DNA from: Diphasiastrum complanatum
Lineage: Eukaryota > Streptophyta > Lycopodiopsida > Lycopodiales > Lycopodiaceae
Reading direction: 5' to 3'
Assembly: GCA_029204225.1 (NCBI GenBank)
Contig: CM055108.1
Location: forward strand, 24,821,670 to 24,885,669
Length of the DNA stretch: 64,000 nt
Below the pieces are notes generated by a model. It was not told the origin of the DNA and ran no database searches. It saw only the letters and a program-made list of their open reading frames with translations. A program made the translations under genes and the position numbers. Shown here one piece after another: positions 35,801-50,800 of the stretch. The stretch's first letter is position 1. The number at the start of each line of letters is the position of its first letter.

Positions 35801-38800
35801 GTTTTATATCCTCCTGTGACAACTGCATGTGTCTTGTTCACCCACAAGTTGCTTTTTCCTTGGTTGCCAGTGCTCCTCATGTATCTGCTGGGTGAGATTA
35901 TAGCTTCTTCCTTTGCAATCACTTCTCCAAACATGAAAGTCAAACTTGGCTATGACAAACGCTAGAGCTAAAGAGCAAAGCTGATTGGCTCTTTTCCATT
36001 CACATGCAAGGAATATGAATGTGCATCAAAACCAAAACTCCACAAGTACCATGTACAATAAAGTTGTTATTTGAGTAAAGCAAACTTTAATACTTGCGTA
36101 GTGCTGCGACTGTAGCAGTTCGTTTGTTCGTATGCACATCTCCAACTTACAAGAATTGAATTCTCAGCCAGAACTGGTGTTCTCAACGTTATGTTGAGAC
36201 AGGCAATATTTTCCAAGTGACTTTTAAGTTTCATTGTCGCTAGACGTGGTGCAATTGAACCTTGCTACTTGTGAAACACTCACTGGTTCTTGGATTTTTT
36301 AGTTCATTGAGTACCCCTATTCATATGTTTCATGCATTTAGATTAAGTTCTTGATTCACCCTTGTTATAAAATGCCATCTGAAAGTAGCTAAGCATACAC
36401 ATGTATGCATATCTGAAAATGCACTGTAGAAATGAACCACAAAAATTCATCAAATAATTTTTTTCATGAAGATTCTTGATTCACCCTTGTTATAAAATGC
36501 CATCTGAAAGTAGCTTAACATATGCATGCATATCTGAAAATGCACTGTAGAAATGAACCACAAAAATTTATCAAATAAATTGGTTCATGAAGAACCACTT
36601 GAATAGTACAATCTATAGAAATTTTGCGCAACTTTAATTACCTTATAATGGTATCTAAAACTCCACAACATTGAATGCCAAAAACTTGAATCTAAAAAGC
36701 AATAAAACCTTTATAAGTTGATACCTTTCTAACAAGCACGAAGCCTAAGGCTGACGTTGACTGCTTAATGAGCAATCCAACTGGGTAGGTTCAAAGTCCC
36801 TAAAGACATTATGTATTTTTGTCTAACATGGTAGAGAGATACAATAAAAGAAAATATCTTTAAGCTTTGACACTTAAGGTGGATCATTCAGACAAAGGAA
36901 GATGGAATTTTTTTGACATCCCTAAATGTTGTTTTTTCCCACCCCAACACATAGTTTTAAGAAATAACCAAAGAAAACAAAATTTGCAACGTTCCGATCC
37001 GGAGCGCTCACAAATCCCAGAACCGCCCCGGAACTCTAGCGTTCCCGAACATAGGGCATCTATGTGTCAATTTTGGCTGGGATCAAAGGGAGTTGCAATC
37101 CTTGCAAGATTGCATATTAAACTTATTCAAATTTTCAAATTATATTTAAGTATGTCTTTGTGAAGGAAAATTTCTGTACACTTATAACCCATGCAATATT
37201 CTAATTGACCTAAATTCTTCATTCAAATATTGCAAGCTCTTTTTTTTTTTTTGACAATCAAATATTCCTGTCCAGTCATCAACATGTAAAACAACAATGA
37301 CATAGCCATTCTTCACATTAAGTGTGCTGCAATCTTCTTACATCGTTCTCGTCAAAGATGACTTTTCTACTTCAAAATATATTTCTAGATTGCATTGTCA
37401 CATAACTTATATGCTTTAGATTCTTCATTGTACCCAATAGGGATACATTCAATGGACTTGTCATGAAGCTTCTGGCCTCTTTAGTTTGGGTACATGAACA
37501 TAGGCCTTACATCTAAATATTCTTGAATGAAGGCTGTTTTTGGTGTCATCCCTCTTACTGCCTTTATAGGGCTCATTTCTGAATGTAGAATGTGTATTCA
37601 TAGCTTTTGTTAGATTATGGAACTTCTGACATTTTCTCATTGCTCTTGCACACTCCAGAATTTTCCCATTCTTTTTTTAAAATTATAGAGGCATAATGCA
37701 AAAGAGGAGTGATCTAATGTTATTAGCACTCACAAAAGTTCTCTATATTTCTAAATTTATTTTTACCAAGTCCTTTAGTAAAAATATTTGCAACTTGATC
37801 TTTTGTCGGACAATAGATAAGCTCAACTTTATGATTATGAACTTTCTCTCTGATGAAGTGTTGTTGTACTTCAATATGCTTTGTCTTGCTGTGAAAATCC
37901 GTATTCTTTGCAAATTGATGGAAGAGGGACTGTGTTTTTATAGGACCACACAAATCTCTGTGAATAAGTTCAAGAACATTTCTCACTCTAGTTGTACTAG
38001 AAGAAACTTTCTATTTATGATGTTTTCAAAGACGCAAGCCTTACAAAACTTGTCATGTGAAATAACTTGAGGTAAACCTCTAACCATATTAAATTTCCTC
38101 AGAACTTGTAGTCTATTATAATTCAAATGTCCAAACCTCTCATGCCATAACTTACCCATCACTTCAATATGTGCAATATCTGCTTGAAATCTTATGACTT
38201 GAGCATGAAGTTTATATAACCTTCCTGCAAGAACCCCTTCAACTACCACTTCATTGTTCTTCTTCATCTTCATTGGAGTAGCAACCATATGTTGCTTTGC
38301 TATAGCTGAAACTGAGAGTAAGTTTTGCTTTATGTCAGGTACATAAAGAACATGCTTGATGTCAACAACCTTTTGTGAAGGTTATGGAATATGTACCTTA
38401 CCAACACCCTTTCTATCATAAGTATAGTTGTCTCCCAAGTCCCAACTTGACATTTGTACTATCATCTAGTTGTTGAAAACTAGATAACCAATCCCATTGT
38501 GGTGTCACATGCTTTGATGCACCTAAATTGATAAACCAAGATTCTTCTTTTGAGATATCACATGAAGATGTTGATGCTGAAAATAATTCACAATTGCCAA
38601 AATTCAAAGCACTTAAATTCGTATCAAGTCCTCCTCCAACAAAATTTCTTGCTTGTTTCTTCTTGTTGAACTGTTTTGCTAGCATTCTTTTGTGTAATGA
38701 CCCAGCTTATTGCAAATAAAGCAATTTCCCTTTCTGTTAGAATTTGCCTTCTCTTCACCTTACTGTTGGTTCGACTTATTGGTTTTTTCTCTCAATTCCC

Positions 38801-41800
38801 TTGCTGCTTTTTCTTCCCTTTGTTCTTCTTCCACTTGTCTCTTCTTCTTGAACTTTGCCCCTACTTCGTTGCTATGAATGCTTGTTTTTTAAAATCATTC
38901 CTGTTCACGAGATTATGTCGTCTCATTTCCTCTTGTAATAAAATAGCATTCAACTAATCAAAAGTAGGTCTGGTTTCCCGTGAAGATAACATCATGACAA
39001 AATTATGATAGGCTAGTGGTAAACTATTAAGCATAATTGAGGGACATTTTCTCCAACTGCTATAAGTTGCCCTTTGAGATCTTTCACTTGCATAAAATAA
39101 TCTGTCATTGATTCTCTTGTATCCATTTTCAAAGTGTGTAGCTTATTTGTTGAGAACAAATTTACATTCTTGTAGAAATTCCTGTGAATATCCCAAGCTT
39201 TTTGGGTCAAACAGCATTTCTGATATGCGGAATATTCATATATTTAACTGACAAGTTAATGATATCATGAGCTTTTCTTCTCCGTTTCAGGTAATCTCTC
39301 AGTTCCCTATCATGAGTGGATTGTATTTCGGCACCTGTACATTATCCCAATATTCTCGATCCATGAGAATATTTGGCATGTTAAATTTCCAAATGCTAAA
39401 ATCTGTGCCATCAAGTTTACTAGCTTCGGATAATACTGCATCACTTATACTTGCCACTGTATGACACTAAGAAGTCAATGACTGGTTTTGTTGGTTTTGC
39501 AAAACTTTGTTCTACAAAATTTTGATGATTCGAATTTATTTTAGCGGTTCTAAATTTTCGAACGGTTCTTCTTAAAAGACTTATATATATATTTTTTCAA
39601 GTAGAACCTTAGTAATCGATCTGCTTCAACAGCGACCATTTCCAAACTTCCTTCAAAACCTTCAGAACTCAAACATGATTATCCAACTATCTTGAATCTA
39701 AGAAAAAAAAATCGTAGTTTTTGTGATCTGCCCTGCAAATCTATGTATTTGTCTTCCACCTTAGTTGTTCTTCCAGCAATCTGTCTGGAAGCAGACAAGA
39801 TCCCATTCTTGTTGCCCTGTGACCTGGTAGTTTTCTTCAAAGGGACAATTCTGTCCTCTTTGCAACGATCTGATCTGATCTTTTTCAGTGACCTGTCCAG
39901 TGGAAGTCTAGCGAACCACTGCAGATTCTGTCCTCTTTACAATGATCGGATCTGATTTTTTTCAGTGACTTGTCCATTGGAAGTATAGTGAACCAGTGCT
40001 ATAATCTGCCTTGCAGATTTTGTATCAAACCGTTTTCAAGAAGTGATCCTTCTTGTAGCGAATCAACTCCTATGTACAATCCTTCTTAAAAAATGCTCCA
40101 ATCAGAAACAGTCAGAAGCACCTCGCTCTGATACCATATTAGAATTATAGGCATAATTCAAAAGTGGAGTGAGCTAATCTCACAATGAATGGATAGAGCA
40201 AAAGAGAATAACTCAGATTCATATTATAAGTCTGAAAAGCATAAAGCTTATTCCTAAATCTACCTCCTATACTTTGTAAAATTTAAATCCTATTATAGTT
40301 GTCTAGCGCCGTACTACATGCATAGAACTATGATAAACCTAAGAAAAGTATAGGCCCCTAGAATAGCTCGCAGGTATGGCCTAGTATCATTAGGGGTAAA
40401 ACGAACATTAATTTCTAACATCATTCTCTCTGCAACCAGTTTGTTGTGGAATGTAGAAAGATGTATACTTCCTCTTAATGCTACAGGTTTGGAAAATTTC
40501 GTGAATTCATCAGAGTTGTACTCTTTACCATTGTTTGATGGCAAAATCTCCACTCTATTAGAATTGCTTGAAATAACAGGTGGTGTCAGAGTTATGTGTA
40601 AAATCATCAATAAAAAACATTATAAATTAATGTCCCTCCTAAAGGATTTGTCTAGGTGGGACACAATTATGAGGAGCAATCTTTGAAAAATTCTTAGGAA
40701 GCCTTTGTATATGTTGCTTATCAAGTATAGAAGCTTCACTCAGCAGTCACCTCAGTAACATGGCTGACCATTCGTTGTGGGGTGTAATATGTTTACTGCA
40801 ATTTGAGGCGATCCACCAAGCTTCCATTTCTTTATCTTCAATAAGAGTGAAAATCTTTGGATGTATTTCATCTTCATTGTGATTAGCATCCACAAATTGT
40901 CAAGCGTATCTTCTGAGTGGTTGAGGCCTCTGTCTTTGTATCTGACCTGCTTGCTTCTTCCAGCATTCATTGGTTAATTGTCCAAGCCTTACACAATAAT
41001 GACTGGGACTTGAGAGCAGTTAATGTTAGTTTTTTGCTGATTTGATTTCTTGAGGCTGATGGACCATGTCACCTATAAGAATAGTTTGAGGGCTGATCAT
41101 TCTCTCTTTTGAACCTCCAGGCTGATTGCCTTTGTTATAAACTACTTGACCGATTTTCTTAAGGTGAGCTTAAAGTTCAAACATCAAGTGACAAACACTT
41201 TGTTACCACCCATCCATAGAGCCATTGCCAACTCACCCCCATGCACCGGTGACATAACTGGTTTGATCAAGCCTCCTACGATAACCAACATCCCATACTA
41301 CTGGTGTTCGTACTCGGCTCTCACTGACACTCTTCTCCATGGCTAGAGATACATCCTAGCTGCAACATGCTCATGCTATCCACCCACTTCCTTAGTTAGA
41401 CTGAATGGTATCTTGCAAGGTTCTCCCACCTCTATTTACATAGTAAAAGTGGCTCCCACCATAAGCATAGTCCACGCTTGCATCTGTGACATGAGGCAGC
41501 CTGAGGTGCTGACACGTGGCACTAAAACTGTTGACAGCGCTGGTCTAGCGTTTTGCTTCATGGTGAGGCCATCGCCTGAGAGTCATATTGTTATGGTACA
41601 TAACATTCCCTCCCCTTAAAATCTTTCTTCTTAAGGTAGGAATGCATGGAATCTTAGTTTAAGGTTTTCTTCCTTTTCCCAAGTGTCCTCATCATCCGAC
41701 TTACCTTTCAGCAAATGAGATGTTCAGCATGGGTACATAGGTAGTCAAATCCTTCAACTATACTATGTCACAAGGTTATCGTTTCCACCAAGTCGCTCTT

Positions 41801-44800
41801 TCAAGTGGCTAACATGGAATACAAGATGTACCTTAGTTCCAAGCAAAAGATTTAGTTGATAAGCGGACCGGTTGAGTCTCTTTGCAATCTTTTGAAGACT
41901 ACTATCTAGGAGGTAACTTTGGACATTTCCCCATTCGTAGTGACTTAGAATCTTTGGAATTTTGAGATACACCCAATCTCCGACCTCAAACTTTTGAGGT
42001 GAGCGATTGGGTTAGCATAATATTGCGCTCGATCCACGTGCAACATTTCCTTAATATCTAGCAAAAAATCAGTTATAGCCCTTGAGACCTTTGAGTCCAA
42101 AAGATATTGGTAAACGTTGTTGGAGGCCAAACATCAACATGAAAATTTTAAAGCTGGTGGCAAAATGCTTTGCACTACTGTACGCAAACTCAGCCATTGG
42201 GAGGTACATTTCCCAATCTGACTGTCATCCGAAAACATATGCACGAAGCATTTCTTCCATCAACTAGTTGGTATGTTCGGTCTAACTGTTAGACTCGGGG
42301 TGATCGGAAGACAAAAGACTAATGGTAGTTTCCACTCTTTCAAAGACCAATTGCCAAAATTTGTCAGTGAACTCAACATCCCGATCACCAACAAGATCAT
42401 TCTGCAATCCCAACAACTTGAACTTGTTCTCAAAAAACAGTTGAGCAAGCTCAAAGACTTGACATTTTTGCAATAAATTGGGCCATCTTGATTAGCTTGT
42501 CAACCACTACCCAAATGGTATCATGACGTTTCCCAGTCCTAGGGAGGTTAGTCACGAAATTTATTGAAATACTTTCCCATTTCTTATTAGGAATTTCCAA
42601 CGGATGCATTGGACCAACCGCTTTGATTCTTTCCTCTTTATTCACTTGGCATTTATTACACTTTTGAACGCATGCTTCCACATGAACTTTCATATTTAGC
42701 CAGTAGAAATATCTTATAACAAGGGTTCTTTGTATGCCAAGGTTTCTAGCACTAGGACTGCCATGCAGGATTTGGGCCCTAATATCATCTTTGTTTTGCA
42801 CACAAACCTTTCCATTATGGAAAAGTAAGCCATTCCTAATGGAATAATCTATCTGTAGCTTCTCACATTGAGATTTCTTGCAAATTTGCACCCCAGGGTC
42901 TCCATTAGATCTAGAATTTCTTGCTAGGACTTCTTGCCATTTACGACTAAAAAAACACTTTTGAACGCATACTTTCACATGATCTTTCATATTTAGCCAA
43001 TATGAATTTCTTTTAACAAGGTCAAGGGTTCTTTGTATGCCAGGGTTTCCAACTCTAGGACTGCCATAACATTCATGCATGATTTGGGCCCTAATATCAT
43101 CTTTGTCTGGCACACAAACCTTTCCATTTTGGAAAAGTAAGCCATTCCTAATGGAATAATCTAACCGTATCTTCTCACATTAAGATTTCTTGCAGTTTTG
43201 CACCCCAAGGTCTTCATTAGATCTAGAATTTCTTGCTAGTACTTCTTGCCATATACGACCAAAAAACGCGTCAGTTCGACAAAAATTTCGAAGAGAAAGA
43301 TACAACTCGGATTGAATCTCAACAAAGCATAACTCTCCAATCCAGTTCAAAGCATCAGTGGCACAGTTTGACACACCTCTTCTTTTTGAAAAAACTCACA
43401 TTTCAACTCTTTAGCATAGAGCTTTTTCTGTCTTGAAATCTTCAAGACAATATGAAGTTACGCCTCATGCTCTTCTAGAGTACAACTATATATCAATATG
43501 TCGTCGAGAAAAACTATGGCAAACTTCCCCAAATATGGACGAAGATCATTCATTATTTGTTGGAAAGTTGTCGAAGTATTTGTGAGATTGAAAGGTAAAA
43601 TAAAAAATGCAAAGTGGCCATACCTAGTTTGAAAACTTGTTTTTGGAACGTCCTCATCCTTTACATGTTTCTAATGGTTATCTGATCTAAGGTCTATCTT
43701 GGTGAAATACTTATCACGATTTAGACGGTCCATTAAATCTTCCATCCTAGTTAAGGGATAACGACTTTTAACCGTTCATCTATTAAGCTTCTTATAGTCC
43801 ATACAAAGGCATAGGCCTCCATCTTACCATCTAAAAGTATTGATGAGCCCAAAGGGGACTTACTGGGTCTAATATGGCCTATACATAAATAATTTTGAAG
43901 TTGCTACTTGTCTAGCAAGTTCATCTTCTTCCTTTGTGATCATCCTGTATGGAAAAAGCGATATAGGGAAATTGTTGGGAAGTTTTGTATGATGATCTAT
44001 ACCTCTTGAGGGAGGTAGACACTCAAGTAACTGCTTTGGAAAGACATCAATAAAATCTTGCCTAAGACTTCTACGATGTTTTCCTTGGGCAGAATTTTCT
44101 ATGTTAGGATTATACAGAAAAACAATATTAGACATGCGATAAATCAATCGAAATTTTTTGAATAACCATATCATCCGCATAGGAAATGTCCTTCAAATAA
44201 CGTAAGAAAGCATGATACTGAGAACTTGTCAAACATTGATTTATTTCCAAAGTGGAAACATAAGGTATATCAATTGTATTTACATCTCCTTTTAATTCTA
44301 AAAAGGAACCATTATGTCAAAATTTCAAACTATGGGTAACATAGTCCTTTTAAAACGACTCGTTCTTAGAATAAAACCATTCTTTTTCGAGAATTAAATC
44401 TACCTTATCAAGATTCATCATATGGAGGTTATCCCATCTAGATAGTCCTGAATCCTCAACAACAATGCTGTCAATCAACAAATGTTTAAGCTCAGCTCAG
44501 ATGGATCTTTCCAACTGACTTCCTAGATCACCTCTGAGCTGCTGAGCTAAAGCATAATTTATAGAAGAAGTTAAAAAGAAGTTGCTTCTGAATTATTAAC
44601 TTGTGGGTTTATTAAAAAACTACAAAAACTGGAATCACAGTTCACATTTACCAAGTAGCCAAGTTAAGCTTCTTCATCGCACGAGAGTTGATAATATTAT
44701 GTGAGGAGCCGGTGTCGAATAATACAAGAACATCTCGACCTTCCAGCTTTCCCCATATCCGTATCAGCGCACTATACGGAAACTGATACCCGTCTCGTGC

Positions 44801-47800
44801 CCTGGTGGAAAGGAAACAAATTGGTGCATCTGTAATAATTTTCCGCACCGAAATGGTCATGACATGCTTTGTGTCCTCATCACTGCTACCTAGTAAATCA
44901 TCCAACATATCCTCATCCTTGCCCCCTTCTTGGTGCGGCTGTAAGGTATGGAGTTTTTTGCCCAATCTTTAAGCAAGTGTTTGCCAAGGCAGAAAAAGCA
45001 CAGTCCTCCTTTCTTGGCCTTTTCTTTTTGTTCCACTGTGAGGCCAGATTTATTGTAGGAGCGTTTTGGCAAAGAAAGTGCTAGCTTGCATTTCAGAACC
45101 TGTGGCATCTGGATAGGGTGTCCCTGTGGGAGATTTCTGTGGCCCTGCTGGCCAACCTTCCGTGCCCCTTCTTCTGGTGCATAAAAGGCACTCCAGAATC
45201 AGGATTGCTTCTGACATTGCCTTCATAGTTGAGAGCCGTAGCAACTGCCTCTTCCAAGGACTTACAATGTGCATTTAGAACACGCAGCCTCAACTCCTCT
45301 CGAAACCAAACACAAACTTGTGTACCACTAGTCACTCTGCAGTCTCTTTAGGAATCTTGATAAGCACTTCCTTGTACCTATCAACAAATTCCTACACAAT
45401 GTAGTGTTTGACAGTGCAAAAACCACGCATTCGTCGCACATACATGCTCGTGTGGAGGAATGAACTGAGCCTTGAAGGCCCGCTTGAATTCAACCCAGGT
45501 TGGTTGGGCACTAGTTAGACTTGAGCAATTTCCGCCGCCACCTGTCAACAACATTAGTGAAATGGTAAGCAGCTTTTCGAATTCTCCAACCTTCATCGGT
45601 TGGAGCTCTTTAAAAAACAAAATGCTCTTCCCATTTATGCAACCACTGATCCACCACATCAATAGTTCTTTGCGAGGAATTTCCAGAAAACTTAACAAGT
45701 TTGACATCTTTGTCTTCTGGGAAATCAGTATATACTGGTCGCCTCGAGGGTGGAACGGAAAATTGTGGTGACATTTGGGAAGGGAATTACAACGGGTGCG
45801 GCGGAGGATACTGTGAAGAGGACGTGTGATTTCCAGCAATGGAAGATAACATAGTACGCATCTTTGCCATGGACCTCTCCATATTGTCCATGCGAACCTA
45901 CACGGACGGAGGGACACCCTCGGGCGGACTCGTCATCACCGTATCGGGATTACGGTCAGGATCAGGACTAGCTGTTGGAGACTAAAGGAAAACTGGTGGA
46001 TTGGTGGGGATATCGACTCTATCATCAACCATGATTACAAAACAGAAGTACAAAAATACAAAGTACCAGGAAAGAAACAAGGAAAATACTAGAAATTATA
46101 TAGGAAAAGGGAAATGACACTTTCGTTCTAGCATTGCTACTAGCTGGAAACCACAAGGAATTGGGTATTAACAGAAAAGAGAAAGCAATGCGGCGGTACA
46201 CAGGTATGCCCCAAACAGGCCCGGAAACAGGTTGTTGTGGAAGTGGGTTGGGGTCTGCAAACAACAGGTGCTCTTGAGTCTTCACTGGGATGGAGCATTG
46301 CTTTTGTCTTTGTGTCACCCCGTAATGACTGCACATAATACTCAGTAACACCTCTTCGTGGGGGTCTAGAAGTAGAGGGGGTACATCTACATGTGGTGTA
46401 GATGTGTCGGCCTCTGACTCCGGCCTCTGGCTCTGTCTCATCCTGACCTGAGGTGGATGCATGATGCATAGCAGGTGATCCCATTGCAAAAAAAGAAATC
46501 GAAAAACATTTAATCACTATAGTGACCAGTCTACAAGTGACAATCACTTTCATCAAATGCACATTGCAAAATTCAGAATTCAAAAGCAAAAGTTTAAAGA
46601 ATAAGATAACAAGTGTATTATGCTCACCTACAGTGACCGTCGGAGGAATGATTGCGTCTCTTTGAATCGCTCCTGGTGTCGCAATCGTGCTCGATAGCCC
46701 TGGAGGTGCCTGTGGGCATGCTCCGATCTCATAGCCATGCAAACAAAGGAGGTGTGCTCGAATACGCACTGGATCACCTATGTAGCTCACGCGACAATAA
46801 TTGCACATCCAATGTTTTCTGCTCGAGCTACCGTATCCCGCTGCAACTGTGACATGATCCATATAGGATCTCTATGTCTCACCATGACTGACTCTCAACC
46901 TACTCTAAAGTCTCAACTCCTAACTCTCCAGTTTCAACTCCTAACTCTTAACTCTCCTAACTTTTAACACTCCTCTCACCTCAATTGCCTAAGTTCTAAC
47001 TCTAAACTACACTCCTGAGTCCTAACAACTCTACTAAAGTGTAACTAAAAGTAAATTCACAGTACACCTCTTGCCTAAACTCTCTCTCACACACCTCCTG
47101 CTATTCTCTCTCCAAGACTCTCCTAACTCCAAGCTCTCGCCTCTGTCCTTCATTCGCATAATAGTACTGGCTAATACTACTAAACACCTAAGTTCTAACT
47201 TCTCCTAGCTCCTATTCTAGTTTCTCTCCTTCAAAATGCATTTAACAATCAAGTTTAACCTAAGTTCTAGCACATTGCACATTCACCATAAATGCCATTT
47301 CCTCTTTCCTCTCTCCTCAACGCTCTCTCTTCTCTCCTCTCCTTTCTCCTCTCCTTACACGTTTCTACCTCTCCTCACCGTTTGCCCCTTGAAAGAGGCA
47401 TAAAAAGAATCGGGCCCGGGCTGTAGTTCAGTTTGCGTACAATGATAAGAAGCATGTGTCCACTGGTATGAGCCGCTCAATTATGGGTTTCGGCCAGCTA
47501 ATCCGGCTACCCTTGGCATTCCCCAAAAAGTACCTAGTGTTGCAAAGTTTTTGACTAAGATGCAAGCAAAGCTAGAGTTGGCACGATTAAGTCTTTCCAA
47601 CTCTCATGATTGAGTAGAGGCTTCGTACAAACCATACTATTGGTAATTTGATGAAGGTGATAGGGTCTTCTTGCTAGTGCCGCCTAAGTCTAAGGTGACG
47701 AGAGCAAGAAGTTGGACACAAAATTACTTCTACCCCCTGGCTCTGTAATGCGGCCTCTCCCTCTTGATGGTGGTATGGGCGTTGAAGGTGGTGCCATGGT

Positions 47801-50800
47801 GAATCTAATACCAACAGTCCCACTACTAGGCCCCACCTCATCTAGAGCCCTAACCTCTCCACGAGAAGAGAGGGATGTGCGATGTGGTGGGCAACAAGGG
47901 GGTGTGACGTGGAAGGTTCTGACTGTGTCACTGACATCTAACAAGAAAAAAAACAATTCCATTTTGTAATTTACAAAGCACATTTTTCAAGTCGTTCTTC
48001 AAAATTTAAACTTTAGCTAAGATTGTAGATAGACAGATCATAGATCACAATGTACATAAAGTAGATCATATATAAATACATCATGTAAGATATTAAATAG
48101 ATCATAGATGTTTCATAGAAATAAGAATCATAAATAATCAGATTGTTAAATTGTTTGATTAGAATTTAAACAGACTATAGATAGATAGATTGGGCGATCT
48201 GTAAGTGAACAACAGAAGAAATTTTTTAAAAGAGCAAGCTTCCATCAGCTTTAGCATACATCACTGTGTGAAACCTACTTGTTTGGAGGCATTATTAAGC
48301 AAATGCAAGGATCTGAGTACTAGCCTATTGATCATTCGTTGCCATAAGTTTCAACTTGACCACCTATAGGTAAAAAAGAATTGAAACATCAACTTGAGCG
48401 AGTAGATTTTCCTGATAATCAGACTTTTGAGACGTGCCCTATGGAACCTCAGTTTTGTAAGTAAAGCTGAACTAGAATTCCCTGGTCACAGATTGGTGAG
48501 AGATAGAAATTGCTTGAAAGCCATAGTATTTATTTTTTTCTCCTCATGTAGAAGTGTTCAGTAAGGTTCAGTAACTTCAGTTATGAGGAATTTATGCTCA
48601 ATAGATAGTCTTTTTTCAATTTCTCATCTTGCCAATGGGCATAAAGAAGCAGAATGAGGTAATGGAAAAACTATGTCATGGATGTATGAAACAATTGTGT
48701 GGAGAGTTGCATTTTCGTTTTATTATATTTGGGTGTTTGGAGCTGAACATGCTTAGTTATTATTAAAAGGGAAGATATATCTCCTATAGTCATAAATGGA
48801 GCAAAAAGGGTATCTCGATTTCCTATACTATGCATAACCTGTGTTAAATCTAAAAGAAAAAAACATTTTGCAGTTAGTGGAATGTTGGATGTTTATGCAT
48901 CACTCTACATCATAATCACATCTGCTGATTGTCAACCTTATGCATAGCATTTGTTAGTTTGTGACATTCTTGAGTAGTTGATGCCTGTTTCTTTGATTTG
49001 CAGTGCAATTCTTTGGCTTTATCGACAACAAGCAGGATGTGGTATGCTCATATTTCTTTCAGGCTGTTTTCCAGTTTTTCTGTGTCTTTCTTCTTGTACA
49101 GTTTTGCTAGAAATATTCAAAAGGGTTCCCATTTTTTTGGATCTCTTCGTTGTGTCTTGTACAGAGTATATTGTAAAAGTTTTTTCAAAAGTCACTTGTT
49201 GATATATCATAGATAATTTATCTTTCTGTAATATTGTTTTGTATTTTGTTGAGTTTGGTTTCAGTCGTAACAGTTTCTTGGTATAACCACCCTTGCGTTT
49301 ATCCTGGTTTTGGAGTTTCTTAAGATACCTCTAATGAGCTTATTTATTTTCCCAGAAAATGCGGAGCTTACTCCAGTCTTAAGGCTGGGCGCTGGTGCAT
49401 GTGCTGGGATTATAGCAATGTCAGCCACTTACCCAATGGATATGGTGCGAGGAAGACTAACAGTACAGGTAACATGTTGGGATTTGTTTGAGTGCATGTG
49501 GTGGTGCCCATTGGCATGAAACCATTGAGGACTATCTTAAGGCCCTTGATTACCATTGAGGACTATCTTAAGGGCCCTTGATTACCATAAAATCTGAAAA
49601 AAGAAGACAAATTAAAACTGCTGACAGGCAAGAGAACTTTATTTTGATAGGCACCTAGTACCATTCAAGAGAGGACGTCATGGAAGTAAAAATTGCCCTG
49701 CCCTTGGAAAAGGTTCTTCTGGTTTGAATTGCCACCTCAGCCTAGAAATATGTTCAAGTTGCAACTTTTGTCACTTAGGAGGAGAGCTGTTTTGAAAGGA
49801 GCTGTGCTGAAACGAGGGGAGGTAAAACTCGCCGTTAATGCAAAGCGATTAGCAATTACAAAAATTCAGGCTGCCAAATTCTACTTATAATTGACCTCAA
49901 TGATCCAGGTTGGACCCAAATGAACAATGCCTGTTAGCCTCCAAACACATTCTACTAAGGCTAAAGGCTAAAGCTCTAGTAACAATACAACATAATAAGT
50001 CCGTACATGCTAGTATGTCATAATGCAGAACCCAATCTATATGTCGTTAATTGCCATGATTCTTGCATGGTGCTTCTGTCAGATAGAAAACAAGAACCAC
50101 ACTGAGTCTAGCGAAAATGATATGAAATTTCAAATATTTGGTTTTTACTATTTTTTGAGTGTGGTAAATAAGAAACTCCATCTTGTGTCACACTGCCAAT
50201 GAGACTCTTGAGCTGCAACAAATGCGATGAGAAATTTTAGCTACATGCAATGCAGCACATGCAAGTCTTGCAGGGTCAGTTCTCAGTTCCATGCAGTACA
50301 TTGCATGCTCTCTATTTGCAGATGCAATGAGAGTTCCACATGTCTTGAGATTTCTTCCATGCCTGATCCTGCAACATGCTGCTTGCCCTAATGTAGCACA
50401 TATTATTAGTTTTGTCTGCAAGATGCACTTCTCAAATGGTTTTGGGAGTTTAAATTTCAAATGACCTCCAACCCAAAAAGAAAGAACAAAATTGAAAAAA
50501 CTAATGTTGTAGAGTCATCCAAAGATGCTGATAGAGGTGACGAAGCTTTCACGATACTCGATGAAGCTTCAACCAGTTACACTGAACACGACTACGATGT
50601 AGTCATTGATTCAGGAGCAACGTCACACATCACCTGCAACAAGAAGATCTTGATCAACTTCAGAGAGCTCAAAAACAACAGAGTAGTGATTCTAGGTGAT
50701 GAGAGCAGACACGATGTCAAAGGCATCAGCACTCTACAGCTGCGAACAATGTCAGGCCAAACAGAGCTGCCAGGAGCACTCTATGTGCCCTCACTCAAAA

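Larger units (their letters stand above)
34240..49003 (+). other. Intron 3 of the carrier gene (14764 bp)
   Basis: Donor GTCAGT, acceptor ATTTGCAG. It holds the copia and gypsy remnants and an antisense hAT fragment listed separately. I see no gene in 34240-36340, 37070-37670 or 47990-49003. Confidence 0.9.
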
